From Drosophila pseudoobscura (lineage: Eukaryota; Arthropoda; Insecta; Diptera; Drosophilidae): a stretch of 64,000 bases of DNA. A program made the position numbers and the translations under genes. Numbering within the stretch: the stretch's first letter is position 1; each line of letters opens with the position of its first letter. The notes beneath the pieces are model-generated. The model made no database searches. It was not told the DNA's origin and was given only the letters and a program-made list of their open reading frames with translations. The DNA lies in assembly GCF_009870125.1 (NCBI RefSeq), contig NC_046679.1, forward strand, positions 3,596,001 to 3,660,000. Reading direction: 5' to 3'. Below, in pieces: positions 35,851 to 50,275 of this stretch.

Positions 35851-38507
35851 GTGCTAGTGTTCAGTGGCAAAAGCCAATGCAGCTGTGGCCTTTAAATGGG
35901 AACGACATAAGGCCCGACATTTGCTCTTTCGGATTCAATGAATGCTATTATGGCCAATCGTTTGCCAAGTCCTGCAATTGAAAAGATAAATGATTGATTT
36001 AGTCATATTTCTGTAATGCCTTTGCCCTGAAAAGAGCAACTCGAGTCTTGCCATTCTCTCAATGGTGATGAATGGGTAAGTGAGTTTTATTCTGAATAGA
36101 TATTAGTTATGATACTTAAATAAAACAAGTATAATACGCTCTTTTATACATTATTGCGGTTAAGAGGGCATTGGAATTTATTGATTTTCTCGGGCACAAC
36201 CCATGGTTTCACGGGATGGGAATAGGAAGAGAAATTCTATCATTTATAGGATCTGCTTTCACTCCGATACCATTCATCATGATAGAGTATGGGCACTTCT
36301 TTAAGGCTTCACTCAACATTTGATTCCTGTTTTGGAATTCCAGTGTCGCGTTCTGAATTCGATTTCCATTTACATTTGCATCAATTTGGCATTTGTTGTG
36401 GCAGTTAAATGAACCGCAACGTGCTGGCTATTTGTCTTCTATCTGCCATTCAGGAAGAACAGACAGCGCAGGGCTGGCCCCCCTCTCATCTACCCAAAGG
36501 AGCAGCTTCAGTGGCATGGAACAATTTGTAGAACATGCAAATCTCAGAGGCAGGCGGCACACACCCAGACCCAGGCACACCCAGACTAGAGCAGACCCCC
36601 ATAGTCAGTGGCACAGTCAGAGTCGGAGTTAAGCCCATAAACACCTTGCGCCTTTGATGGCATTCCATGGGTGTATAAATTTCGTTAGCCGCAGGCTCTG
36701 TGAATACAAAGCCGGGCAGACAATGAAATTGAAACCCACACAGAAAACACTTCCAAGTGCCCAGGGGTGGTGCGGCTGTGGCTGTGACTGTGGAGGTGGA
36801 GGTGGAGTAGTGTCTTAGACGTAATCCCACTCAATTGGTTTAATTTACCATAAACAGCTACCATGCCGGAGAGCCGTGAGGGGAGAATTGCCTCTCACTT
36901 TTGGGCCTAAAATTGACTTCCTTCCGTTGGTATGACGGAAGCAGCTGCTGCCACGATTCGTGCCTGCTGCTCGATGTCTCTCTCTCTCTCTCCTGGAGCT
37001 GGTCGTCGTCGTGGCTATATTTTATCATCAGCGGCAGAGGCTTATCATTAGCAAATGTCAATTTTCAAATTATGTACATTTATTTTGCAATTTGCTTGCC
37101 GCGTAATCGATGCCAGCATCCGCCTCCGCCTCCTGCCACACGAATTTTTGGCAAATACTTGAGAGCCGAGGGGTATACATGTGGATGAAAGTAGGCAAAC
37201 ATTTGGGGGATTCAGCTCATGTAATTCCCATGTTAGACAAACTAAGTAAAGTTCAGCAGCCGATAGGGAAGGGAGTTCTATTTATTTGTGTCTTGTATGT
37301 GTGCCATACATACATATGTATGTGTGGGGGCGGGGAGGAGGTCTCTCTGGAGATGGACCACCTCTGTTTCTCTCTGTGTACCTTCAGGGAAATGAGTTTT
37401 ATGTGGTTTCTGCCCGGCACTGTGTGTATGACACTCAGTCACAAAGCGACCGCGACTGAAGTGAACTTTAAATCAATACAGAACAACAAATTGAAAGCCT
37501 GGCAGTCGCGCTTTTCCACTTTCCCTCGAGTCTGCTCTGGCTCCTCCTCTTAGGAGCCAAGTGCTTTTGTCAAACGCATTGTCAATACGTCATAAAAATA
37601 ACAGCAAGCGAAAGCAAGACAGCGACAACAGCCTCGCCAGGGCCCCAACCCCACAGCGGAAACACAGGCCCAGCCCGAGAGCCCAGCCCAGGCCCACACC
37701 AAGGGCCCAGTTTTCTGGATCCAGCCTTTGTCTGAGTGAAGAGCAGAGGTTGTTGGAAGGAAAAACCGTGGCACAATACATCATATGCAGCAGGTGTGGT
37801 GTGCTTCCCCGCACTCCATATTATCTGATATTTCTTTATAATGTTTTTCCTTTTTGCAGCGAGCATCCACCCAGATCTTGCCCGTATCTTTACCTTTTCC
37901 TCGAGCGACTTTTATTTGTGAAAGTATCTGGGATTTGGCAGCGCCTGTTTACCTTTGGGATTCATTCATTCGTTCGACCTTTCGAAGTTAGCCGAGCGTA
38001 CAGTGGATGCAAATGCTGGGCATACGATAAAAATGGTTTTATGTGTTTAAATTCAGGGCTAAGCTGAAGCTGAAGGAGCGGACAAGCGGACAAGCGGCCT
38101 CCTCAAGGTATCATCTTATTCATAAGTGATGTAATATGAGACCAACTTTAAATGCATCAATGATCAAAAGAAATGTATGCATTAGTCTAGTGATTCCCTC
38201 TCGACGACTACGATATAATCCCAATTGTGTGGTTTCCATGGGTCTAAATTCTACACCCATTGTGTCTGGATGTGAATCATATCCTTTGCGAGATGTGTGG
38301 CCCATTGTATGGGATAGGAGTTCCGGCGAGACTTTGGCTTGTTAGTTATTTATTCTAACTTATTCTTTGCTTATTTGAATTTGGCCTGTTTGCTTACAGC
38401 TGAGCGCACAAGCGATGGTGTTTGCTCTCTCCAAAAATCCCACACAAAGCCGTACAAATACATTTAGAATTTGTCGAATTTTTTCTTGCTGTTCTGCGGT
38501 TTATGTT

Positions 38508-38580
38508 TGGCTTGGATTTGGATTCGGGCTTGGGATTGGGTTTGGGTTTGGGTTTGGCTTAGGCTTTGGTGTGGGTTTTG
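38508..38580. repeat. TTTGGG/TTGGGA hexamer repeat
   Basis: Degenerate TTTGGG repeat in the gene-poor region. It translates to Gly/Phe-rich low-complexity frames that I do not regard as genes. Confidence 0.75.
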
Positions 38581-39454
38581 TCTCGCCCACAGATTGATGG
38601 TCAGCTTTAATTACTTTTCGAATGGCAGTTGGTACCCGCTTTTCTTGGGATTTAATTAATTTTTAATTTATACAAGAAGACAAGGGGTTTTTTTCTCCCT
38701 TTCATCCTTTCCGCTAATCGATTTGCGGCCCGAAAACGCCACTTAAGCACACGCACTTTGTCCTAATGGAGTGACCCAATGGAGATGAAGTCATTTATCA
38801 TTGGAAGCATTACCCATAAGACAGGACAAAGGAAGCAAACTCATAAATACACGACCCTCCGCAAAGCGATTTAATTGAGTGCTAAAAGCCTTAAGACAAA
38901 GCCCCCCGGAACAAAGGCCGATCGAAGGGAATGAAATCGGGTCTGAAACTGTTGTCAACCGCCGGACAAATCGGACGAGGGGAACGGGTGTATCGAAGGG
39001 GGGGAACCAAACGGAAGGCGGAAATGGGAAAACGAATCGAGTCGAATCGAATGGCAGCGAGACGAAACTAATTGGACGCCTGGAAATATGCAAAGATAAA
39101 TTGACAGCGGTCAGCCGCAGCAAAGAAACAAGGTCGCCTCTCCTCTCCTCTCCCGACGCGTCTGGGGGATCACCGAGGGGAAAACCAGAGTTAACTTTGT
39201 TTCGCTTATGTTTCGACCATTTGCCAAATCAAACAACAAAGGAAACTCAACAAAAATGAAAGAAAAATAAGAAAAATGAAAAGCGTAAAGCGAAAAGAGG
39301 TACCCGCCATACACCACCCAACACCACCACCCACATGGGTATACGTTCTGTGGGGGCTTTGGAGGCTATCAGGCAATCAGGCTGCCGGGGCGGAAGTGAA
39401 AGTTCAATTATTCATCTAGCCATCTTGCCAGTGCCTTCTTGCCTTCCTTATCCT

Positions 39455-39484
39455 CACACACACACACACACACCCACACACACA
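39455..39484. repeat. (CA)n microsatellite
   Basis: CA run with one CCC interruption. Confidence 0.85.
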
Positions 39485-40352
39485 GATACATATTCATATG
39501 CTGGCCATCAGCGGTCTGGTCTTTTGGCCTTGTTCGCATTTACATTTTAAATTGCAGCATTAGGAGCTCTATTTGCATTGCTTCTGGCCTCAAATACGCG
39601 CTACTCATTCTCTAGCAGCATTCTTTTGTAAATTTGGCTTACATTACACACACACAGACAGGAGTACCCCCGCACCCTCCCACAGACACACAGACGGACA
39701 AGTTTTTGGCCGAAAATAGATGAGCATTTTAGTTGGCATTTTTCAGGTTGGCATTTTTGAGGCTTGGCAGCAGACAGCAGCGTTGACAGCTGCTCCAGCT
39801 CTTGGTCAGCTGCCGCTGCTGTTGCTGCTGCTGCGGTTCCTGTGGCATTGCCGGTTCCGAGCCCTGCCTGTCTGAATAATGAACTGCATAATTTGAGCCA
39901 AATTTTCGTCCAATTTCAGGCCGCCTCCGAGTCCTCCTCCTCCTCGCCTGCAGGCGGAAAATAGGAATTACAGTTTCAAATATGCATGAATGCCAAATGT
40001 CAATGATATACAATTATGAGAATCCAATAACCGCACATTAATAAATGTACATATTAATTATAGACTAAAAGTCGCCACAAATCCTGGCCTAACATATTTT
40101 TCAATAGACTTTTGCAACATATTATGTATATTTATCAATAACCACAGCAGTATGGTAAAGTCAGGGACTTTGCAAACATCCAGCGGGGGGAGGGGAGAGG
40201 GAGGTGGTATCCATAGAGTGGCCATATCGTATGGCACATAAATTTCTTAAATTTGCAGTAATTTTATCTGTTTACCAGGACTCCCTCCGCTAATTAGATT
40301 GCATTCTTGTCTAGCGGAAATTGGGTCAGACTTTAAGAAGCGCCTCGGCAAA

Positions 40353-40378
40353 GGGGCAGGGGCAGGGGCAGGGGCAGG
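40353..40378. repeat. (GGGGCA)4 repeat
   Basis: Four consecutive GGGGCA hexamers. Confidence 0.85.
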
Positions 40379-40922
40379 AGCACACACTACAGCCCTGCCA
40401 GCCTCTGCCTTTCCATAAAGTGGCGGTTATGCAATTTTTAATTAATTTCGATGCCTGCCGCAGCGGCAGCCGCAGCCGCTTCTGCTGACGCTGCTATCCG
40501 CACCCTCCCACACATACACACACACACAGCCATCACCCAGGAAAAACTCTATGCTATATGGATTCTGTGTGTGTCTGCAGTTCGCCATTTGCATTGTAAC
40601 TGCATGCCATGGCAGTAGATCTCGGGGCGCTTCCATCCATCGCTCATACTCATAGTCAGAATCAGACTCGTACTCGTAACTGTTGAATATTTGAGCATAT
40701 TTGAACACGGACCGAGCACTGAACCCCGAACACCGAGAAGCAGGACTCGGGCTTCCCATTGCGATCCATGATGCATGTGACCCTGCTTCCGGCGGGTTGT
40801 TTATAACATTTACACGGTTACGGTTACGGTTATGTACTGTACTCCTGGGTTGAAGCCAAAAAGTGTGAAAATTGTTTGCCCACACGCCCTGGGTCCTCTT
40901 CTTACCAGTGACGTAGGGATGG

Positions 40923-40985
40923 GACTCTGGCGGGGCTCTGGCGGGGTTCTGGCGCGGCTCTGGCGGGGCTGTGGCGGGGCTCTGG
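40923..40985. repeat. Eleven-base tandem repeat (CTCTGGCGGGG)
   Basis: About five to six degenerate copies of an 11-base GC-rich unit. This is a small minisatellite in otherwise AT-rich DNA. Confidence 0.75.
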
Positions 40986-43900
40986 TGTTGGGTTGACCAA
41001 ATTTGCACACGCACCAGGCTGTATTAAAATAAATTTACATCACATCGCTTTCCTGCTGACTCTCGTGATGAGAGGTTTTGGAATGACAGACACAAAAATA
41101 TAACGACTGAAGCGTGTCCCGTACGCTTTAATTGAAATACAGGGTGCTGCTCTCTGTGGAATAGGGGAGACCAGTTTTCCCTTGGAGAAGTGCGTGCGTG
41201 GAAAATATCATTTTTGTATCGTATATATACCCCTATTCGTGCTACAGGGTAGCAAGTTGTAAGAACTACGCACGACTGGCCGTCCAGCTACTGCGAAGAG
41301 TGTACTATGTACTCTTTTGGCATGCACGGGTGTACTGGCACTCGTATCGGGTCTAACTTGTGGCTGGCTGTACGTATGTTTTCATGCATGTCTGTGCATG
41401 TTGGAGTGTGCTTAGGACCCACCAGGACACCCACTGGACCACCCAGATGGCGGCGGCAGCGGTGGCAGAGGCGAGCAGGTGGCTGGCGCTCCTCTCATGC
41501 GTCTGCCGCACTGCCGCCTTGTGGCTGCCTTCCGCATGATTTTGCATTTCAAATTATTTGCCAGTGCGAGAGAGATGAGAAGAAAGAACCCCAAAGACAG
41601 AGAGTGTGGGAGAGAGGAAGAGATGGGTGGCAGGCCGTAGGAGCAAGTGCAGTCATGCCACATACAAACATACTTCAAAAGCCGCTGGCTTTATGGCAAG
41701 AGGAGAGAGCCGGGCAGATAGAGAGAGCGCTGCTGCACGTTGAGAACATTTTTTGAAATGCCAAGCTAACAATAGAAAAGAAGCATCCTTATCAAGGACA
41801 CCACACTCACAACAAATACAGGAAAGAAAGGCTTTCTTCGTGGGACAAATATTCAGATACCCTTGCAGATCCATTGTTCCTCCAGCAAAAGCTGAATTTA
41901 TTATGATCAGAATTACATCTATGTGAGGTAAGAAGACACATTTGATTCCCTGGGATGATATAATGATACAATCTTCGAGATTGAAATTTAATGCATTCAA
42001 TTTACATCCTGATAGATCAGTTTTTCATTCCCGGTAGGCTGTGATCTGGTCCATTAATTATTCTATTCCTTCTATCTATTCGTTGCCAGTATTAAAACCT
42101 CGAAAGCACAAATACCCTTGTAATCAAACAGTATAGGGTATCCCAATCACAGGGGAAGTGGGAGGGACTCTCGTTTCTCTGGCGATGGCAGGGCGAAAAG
42201 TAGAAAAATGGAAATGGAAAACTAAAAACACAGGAAAGTATTTTGCACAATTGTTGTTACTTTTTGTGCTGATTGTTTCAGCGAGCATGTGGGGGCCGCC
42301 CAGGAGTGGAAAGATGGGCGGCGAGGCAGCCTGCTCTTGGCACAAGTGCCTGGCTTTGGTTTTTGTCTGTTATCCGCTGCAACTGCAACTGCAGCAAGCT
42401 GGCTGCGAGCTGAGCAACCTGCAGCCACACGGCTACCAGGACCTTGAGCGATTAGATACTACCCTGTTGGCAGTCAACACAAACAAGAACTTTGCCAGAC
42501 AAACAGTTGGCGGAGGAGGCAGGCACCTTCATTAGCGTTAATTAATTGTATGGCCCCAAGAAGGCGACGACAACTCAAAAGTTCCGCTCGACGACGACGA
42601 CGAGGACATTGACAAACGAAGCGCAAAATTGTCGAACAGGAAATGGAAAGGTAGAAATGGAAACTTGGCCCAAGAGGTGGCTGCTGCAATGCCCCAACAA
42701 TTAGCATTGAATCACGTACATGGCACAGCCAGGCGTCTCCGTTTCGGAGACGGCATCGGAATCGGAGCCGGAGTCGAGTCACTCACTAAGTCGATAGTAA
42801 ATGTCGATGGCTCTGTGCCTTTGCCACTGCTTTTGCTTCTGCTTCTGCCACTGGCTTTGGCTTTGGCCTTTTCCTGCCAAGTGCATGACCTTCGTTGGCG
42901 ATTGAATTTGACATTGTGCCTGCTGGGCTCACCCTCCAAGGACCGCCCTAGTACCTTCTACGAGTACGAGCCACCCGGCATCCGCAATGAAAGTCAATTG
43001 CCATTTGCATTTATACCCATGCATGTATCGGTATGTTGTATCTGTGTGTGTCCCACAGCCTTTGTCTCTTAAGGGGACTGGCCCCCAAAAAAAGCGAGCC
43101 AGAATGCCACGCTTCGATGTGTAAGGGCACGCAAGTGAATCGACTTGGTACTGGCTTTGTTCTGCTCTCGAGTCCCTGGCTTTTTATGGGACGCACAAGC
43201 ACAGTCGACTGTATAAATGCGAGCACATTTTTATGGCATTTTGCTGGCTAATATTCCAGCAATTTTCTACCTATTTTATTTACCCCACCCCCCGCACAGA
43301 CACACACCAACAGAAACACATTTGATTGGGTTTGGGATTGGGATCGGGTGATGTCTTTTTCGGGCCAACTTTCCCGACCCATTAGCCCGCAATTACACAC
43401 TTTTCACAGATTGAATTTGATTTTGAAAGTTCTTCCAGGAATTCACATCAAACTTGATGGCATTTCGATGGAAAAGTTGGCCAAAAGTTGAGATTTAATT
43501 TAAAGAGCCAGCAAATCACTTACATGTCTAAACTTTCTCTTTCGCTGCTCTCATTTCATTTATTAAATATCAGACAGGAGGCTGAGGAGAAGTCATAGAC
43601 CTCCTGTCTGCGGAGGATACTCGTATGTGTGCCTGTATAAGGGGATACCGCCATCCAGCTCTACGTCTGCCAGACAGTTTCAAGTGGAACGTGTCCAACG
43701 GTCTAGCCACGCACTTTGGCCATAAATATACTTTTAATAAACCAAAAAGTAGTGGGGAGTGCAGGAGTACAATACATATTGAAATATGATCAGAAATAGA
43801 TCAAATGATTGTAGTTAAATGTAATTGCATGACTTTTTCAAGGAAAACAGAAACCGAAACGGAAAACCATAAATTATTCAATTCACACCAAAAGTTTTTA

Positions 43901-46900
43901 GCTAAAAATAGTTGGCAAATGGTTTTCAATTGATGATTTATTATCTGCGAAGCAGTACCGCAGCAGTCGAGTGCAGTGAATCATTGTTCAACTTCTGCAC
44001 AATGCCAACTCGATTCGGGATTCAATCAGCCCGATGCTGCTGCCACACAGTCTAATTTCGTTTTTATTTGGGCCATCCAAATCGCATCGGGGAGAGAGTT
44101 GGTCCTTTTTTGTGTGGGATATGCCCCATATCCCTTTCACGGCCAAGCTGAAATATTAAACAGACAAATATGAAATCCCATATTGATGCTCTCGCAGTCG
44201 CGCAGTTTGCGGAGAGACGGAGGACAATTTAACTTTTATTGATGCAGCATATATAATGCGATTTCGAAATGGAAACCGATTGTCAGCAAAGGTCATCCCC
44301 ATTCACATTCCCCTCGAACCAAACCACTTCCATAACCATAGTTTATCCCTAGCATATCCCTCCTAGAGAGAGTAGATTGCTTGGGGCAAGGATATTGAGT
44401 GGGAAAACTGAAAGAAAAACAGAAACAACGCTCAGCTCTGCTTTTCCTTCGACGGACAGACAGACAGACAGAGAGACAGCGGCGCGGCAGTGTGCACATG
44501 AAAAATCACGAAAAATTCAAGCTGACAAGAAACAATACAGACAAGACAACAGCAGCCAGAAGCAGCATCTAATGCCGCTACAGCAGGGATGAGATATAGA
44601 TATAGATACATCCCGACATCCCGGCATCCCGACGGTCTTGACGCCTGTCCTTTGTCTCGTTTACGATTTGTGGGCCATTTCCTTGAGCCAACCCCAACGC
44701 CAGGAAGGAAATTTAAAGTTTCATCTTTGAAACCAAAAACCGAAACTGAAACTCATAAATGTGCTTCAGCCGAATATAATAAGGTCAGAAGCAGAATGGT
44801 CCGGCAACTGTCCATAAAACGGGGCATGCAGCGAAAGTGATTGAATTAATATATGAGGGGTATATTGCAGCAGGGGGTTCGAAGTAAAACAGAGATCGAA
44901 TCGGGGTCCGGCAATGGTTTGTGCTTTGGCTCTGGTTCCTGAGGGAAGACAAAGGCAGAGCACGGCACGGCACAGGACAGTGTGTGTGTTGGCAGGCAAC
45001 GCACGCAGCAGATATAAAGCTATATACGAGAAAGTATATGGATATGTATACACATATAAAACGCCTGAGTGTGTGTGTGAGTTCTTGGCCACGCATCATA
45101 ACATGTCAATACACTCTGAATCCCGAACGCCATTAAAGTCAAATGCTCTACGGGGAATTTTCAAGGCGGCAGGCCAGAGCCCTGCGCAAGGTGGGGCTAA
45201 GGATCTACCTCCTACCCTACCTCCCTCCCCCACGTAAATTCTATTGTTGCAAAATACAAAATCACATAATGACAAGGACATCGGCATATAAAAACAACAA
45301 AACAGCCCCGAAAATCAAAGTGTAAAATGTTGAAAATCGAATTTGGTCCCAACATTGAACAAAACCAAAAAAAAAAAAGGGAAACGGAAACGGATGTGCG
45401 GGCACAACGTGAGTGTGGGCTATGGGGAGTGGCTGGATGGGTGGCAAGGTGGCAAGGACTGTTAGACATGCCATTATTTGTTGATGTATTAAAGCTTTTA
45501 TTTACATGCAGGTGAGCACCATTTGTTTGTATTTGTATTTGTATTCAATCAGCGTCAACACGAGCCCCGAAAACAAGAGAAAAGAATCGAAAAATCACAC
45601 GAGAAGTGAAGGCAAATCAAATACAATCAAATCACTGGGTCTCTATGCTGTGCCGCCCATGTGTGGAGGGTGGCGGGGTGGTGTCAGTTTTTCCAGAAAA
45701 ATGTCAGCGCCCAAGTGGTAAACACTCTTGGGCCTCTTCAATGGCTTTTTGGGGCCAACTAATGGCTGCAATTTCGCGCTGTTTTCTTCATTATTATCGC
45801 CCCCCGGTAATGCAGACGATGATGATGATTCTGTTGGCAGTGAGGCATTGTCAGACGCATTGGGAGCTGGGAAAGCTACCCAACTGGCTGGATAATAATA
45901 TGTCTAGGCCGAAGCCCCATAGGTGGCACATGGCCTACTTGGACAGCGTTTGTCCTTCGACCGGGGTCCGCCATCAGGCAGCGCCGTAATGAAGCTATAA
46001 TTAGATGAGCGCAGTGGCAGTGCCAACCAACCTGGACCCCCATCCACTGCTCAGCAGTGTGTATCTTATGGATACACAGACACAGGGACAGAGACACAGC
46101 AGAGTCCTGCCTGCCTGCCAGTTGTATTTTTAGCTAGCGAAATGTAACCAAACGTTTGACTAACCAAACTCCAGATGACAGATGAGCAAAGGGGGAGACA
46201 GATGTGTTTATGAATGGGTGATTTCCTTTCCCTCAGCACTCATCCATACAATGGCCTCGAATCCTTTGTCCTCTATCTCTGTCCTTCTGTAGCTCCCTCC
46301 CTACGACCGTGTACGATTATGTCTGTGTCTATTTGCTGGCAGCTAGTTAGCTGGGCATACATTGCCGCTGTGCAGAGTCACTGGCGTGCGTGGCGTATAC
46401 GTAATGTGGCATGATTTTCGATGGTTGCCGAATAGATAGAGACATTCCTCTGAAATTCCGCATCGTGTCTCTCTAATCTATCTAATTGTCTATCTAATTG
46501 AATTTGCAAATGCTATAAATGACTGAACAATGGCTAATTGGTGTGTAAATGGAATAGTTTTGTCCAAATATTTAACCAACAAAAGCCTTTATCGAAGTTA
46601 ATATTCAAATAGAAATAAATACCACCAATTGTCCATCAATATTTGACTAATTTCAATTATTAATTGCATTCCATTTCACTCAAAATTTGATTGGATTATG
46701 TGGGAGGAAGTAATATTTAATTGTGAACTGTTAAAAGAGTCGCGTTTGGGCGGTTATTCCACCGACCTGTCGAACATATTTCTGGCCGCAAACGATGCCA
46801 ATTTCCCCTAATTGAAATACCGTTCAATCAACTGCCAGACAAAGGACCATTATAGTATATATATAGAGCATAAGCTTAACAAGCGCACACTCAAATATTA

Positions 46901-47126
46901 TTTCTAACCAGGTCATCAATCAAAACAAAAGCAAGGAGGTGCCTGAATTTGCCTCCTTCCACTCCATTCATCCATTCTGCTGCAAGTCCATGCAAGGTCG
47001 AATATTGCCCAGAACCGTACTATTATCAGCCTCCTCTCAGCGCCGTTAGCCGCTTATTTAGCCCCGTTGTTCTGGCCAATTAAAAACCAAACAAATGAAG
47101 CCAGAGGGCAACTGCGGTCCTGAGCA

Positions 47127-47519
47127 ATGAAAATCAAATCAAATGAAGATGGAGATGCAGACAACTCATTCGGGGCACCATCAATCAAACAATCACTTAA
47201 TGAACTACTTCAAAAGCAGACGATGCCCCCAATCCTTCCTATGATGGCCCCTGATCCCATGCCGGAGGCGCAACAAGAACACGAACAACAACAACAACGA
47301 ACGCAGACAAACACGCCAATTTCCACTCGCAGTTTTGTTCTCACTTTTGTACACCCATTGCCAGAAGAGTACGAGGGTGTATTCGTCGGCGATCATTGCA
47401 ATCGGGTGAGTGTGAAAAGAATCTTATGGCCTCAACCATTATCCAATATATCAATACAATCTGCGGACACTGATCCTGTTAATAGAGGAACCCTTGTAGG
47501 AACCCTTTGGCATCTCTGA
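47127..47519 (+). CDS. Unsupported 130-codon ORF, hypothetical
   Basis: An ATG-initiated frame of 130 codons in the gene-poor region. The product is Gln-rich in the middle (about residues 50-60) with a more protein-like segment TFVHPLPEEYEGVFVGDHCNR near residues 74-94. That segment is followed by a GTGAGT that could be a splice donor, so the true product might differ. No similarity is recognised and no neighbouring exon was found. It may be a chance frame. Confidence 0.2.
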   Translation: MKIKSNEDGDADNSFGAPSIKQSLNELLQKQTMPPILPMMAPDPMPEAQQEHEQQQQRTQTNTPISTRSFVLTFVHPLPEEYEGVFVGDHCNRVSVKRILWPQPLSNISIQSADTDPVNRGTLVGTLWHL

Positions 47520-50221
47520 GTACCAGGTATCTTATTGTCGAATCACTCCATGCCCTTTTGTTGCTGCTGCTTCTTTTTTCCCCGTTTGTGGCATTAATTG
47601 CCTGGCGCTGCTTTTGTGGCATCGATTGAAAAAGTTTTTGGGAATATACCCCGGCTCCCGGCTACCGGTTCCCAAGTGAAGGCACTCGGCCCCACAAAAA
47701 CTTTTCCAGTACTTTGGTGGTGGAGCACATAACGCTTAAAATACGTTTAATTGAGAGTCATCGAGGCGGCTCCTTATAGTCTGTGCGTGTATACAATGCG
47801 ACCAAACATACACACAAACATATGTATGTATGTGTTATAGGGGGAAAACCCGGAAAGTTTTTGCTCAAACTATTCGAACAATCTCTGCCCGCGGGACTAC
47901 TATAAAATATTATTGAAAATAATTCGTTTAGAGAGTTTACACATTGTTAAGCGATAACCGGTCTGGGGCTGGAAGTTATTTTTCTAAAATTCGATGTCGA
48001 TGTTTATCCACCTGCCCAGGTGGGCGGAATAAGCCCTAGAGGAGGAGGAGTGGGAGGAAGGAGGCGGTCCAGCTGAAATTAATATTGAAATTGTGGCCAC
48101 AAATTCCACTTGCACTCCCCGAAAGTTGCCATCATCTTGTGTGGCAGAGCATTTCCTCTGGCCGACCGCAATTTGCCGGAAAACTTTTGAACTTTTTGGA
48201 AAAGTTTACTTTATCAACTTCTTGTTCATAGTTTCGTAAGACCAAATCAGAAAAAAAGGCAGACAAGGACAGGGAAAGTTTGTGGTTTACACAGAAATGG
48301 AGGGAGGGAGGGGGAGTGGTATAGGGTGAAGGCAGGCAAATTACTGGGCTAATGCCTAACAAATCGATGTGCTACGGACTCGGCTACGTGACAGTTGCCA
48401 GTTTAATTAAAATGAAATGCGCTAATGGAAATCCAAACCAGAACTCAGACCCCACAACACACGCTCCACCTTCCCCCAGCCAGCGCCACCGCCACCGCCA
48501 CCGCCAACGCCACCCCTCAGGTGAGCCACATTTCGTTATGATTAAACAGGCCCACGAGTGCCTGATGCGCGAATAAATAACCCACCTTCCTTCCTTCTAC
48601 TTCCATTTCCACGTGTGTGGGAGGAGCGGCAGAGAAAGTGGCAGAGACATTGTGGGGGACGCAGAGTGGGTGTCGAAGTAGGAGCCAGAGTGGGTGCGGA
48701 TGGGGGTGCGGATGGGGGTGTGGGGGAAAGACCTGAGATCTACTCGTGTGTGTGGGAAAACCTTTTCAGTCGGTCATGTCTATATTTTGGTACGTGAAAT
48801 ATTTATAATTCCATTTTGAACAGCTCAAGGCAAGGATAAGCCTAGGCTGGACCTTATTTTTAGACACTCGATTCCACAACAGAGTGGAGTGGTATAGTTG
48901 CAGACAGACTGTCAGCCAGGGCATAGGAAAACTATTAAAATTTATGCGTAGCCAACAGTAGAACAACACAAATGTCGCGGCCTTTGGACACACACACAAT
49001 ACACTCAGAGCCGCAGCAGGAGCCGGGGTGGAAAAACGTATCAGGGGACAGACGACATGTAAATGCTGACAAACCATAAAATGTGGCCAGCCATGGAGTA
49101 ATGCCACCTGCTGACAAGTGGCCAGGACCTTGAGGTGGTGGGAGTTCGCTGAACTGCCGCGGGCCTAATCCCATACGGAGACCTCAAGAGCCTAACTCAG
49201 CTAATCCTGTGGGATGTTCTTAAAGCGAATGTCGGGCAGATGGCAGAAGGGAAATTTCCCCAAGGTTAAGATTAAAAATTTTACATTTTCTTTTAAGCTG
49301 GACTTTGAAATATCATCAGAAAATAGTCAATTAAGCAAAGTCATAAATTTAGCTATAATTTTAAACTGTTTTCCAACGAAAGGTCGAATAGTTCGTTAAA
49401 TTTCTTCACAAATGAAACTTTTTATGAGCCATAAATGAAAGTTGTTTCTTTCTTTTGTGCTTTAGCCATCTTAGTCTTCATTTCCAAGATAACTTTCACT
49501 ATTATCAAGAATAGTTCACAGTTGCTTTAAATTCAATAAACGAGCCATGAAAACACACAAGAGATTGTACTTATACTTAGGCAAAAAAGTGTTGACAAAC
49601 TAGAGCCCTGTCGGGCATTTAAGGCCCTCAGGCAAAAACTGCTTACACAGATTCTTGTTTGCCGTCATCGTACTCGAATTTGTTGTACTTGTTGTTGTTT
49701 GGGCTCCGGAGAGACTTGGTCCCGGGATGGCCAACTTAACGCCTTCGAGTTGTAAAACACTTAGCGGTTATTTCGTGTTTTTCCTGCTTTTCCTCGTGTA
49801 CTCTACTTTACTTTACTCCAAACACACACAGGTCCGGGGGTTGGGGAAGGAGGAGTACCCTCTGGAAGGGATGGCTGGATGGATGGAGGCACAGGCACAC
49901 AGGCACACGCGATGAAATCCGCGCCAGGCAAATTTTTGTTGTGCTGCAGATAATTTAGCGCAATTTACGTGCAAATTTGCTTACGTTAACTCTCCGGTGG
50001 AGGGTGATAGCGCACAGGTGTGTGCACGGCCCGTTGCCAGAATGATTCGGAGATTCGGAGAATGTCGAGAGGCCCCAGCCAGGCTCCGGAGCGCGGACAC
50101 AACCGACAGGAGCAAAGGACAACGCACGACTGCGGGCCACAGCCGAGCACCGAGCACCGACTCCCGACCATGCTGCCACCGATGGTTGTTGTGTGATACG
50201 TTGCCGACAGCGGCAGCTGCT

Positions 50222-50275
50222 CGGCATGGGCATCGGCATCGACATCGGCATGGCCATCGGCATGGGCATCGGCAT
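50222..50275. repeat. (CATCGG)n degenerate hexamer repeat
   Basis: About nine degenerate GGCATC/GGCATG units. In other frames it gives His-Arg or Met-Pro runs that look coding-like but are simple repeat. Confidence 0.8.

Noticed and set aside
40442..41014. 190-codon minus-strand frame
   Set aside because: Built from the 11-base GC-rich minisatellite and simple repeats; no ATG-supported gene structure or homology.
42629..43072. 147-codon plus-strand frame with a Leu-rich stretch
   Set aside because: The Leu run comes from a CTT/CTG-type simple repeat; no splice sites or similarity support it.
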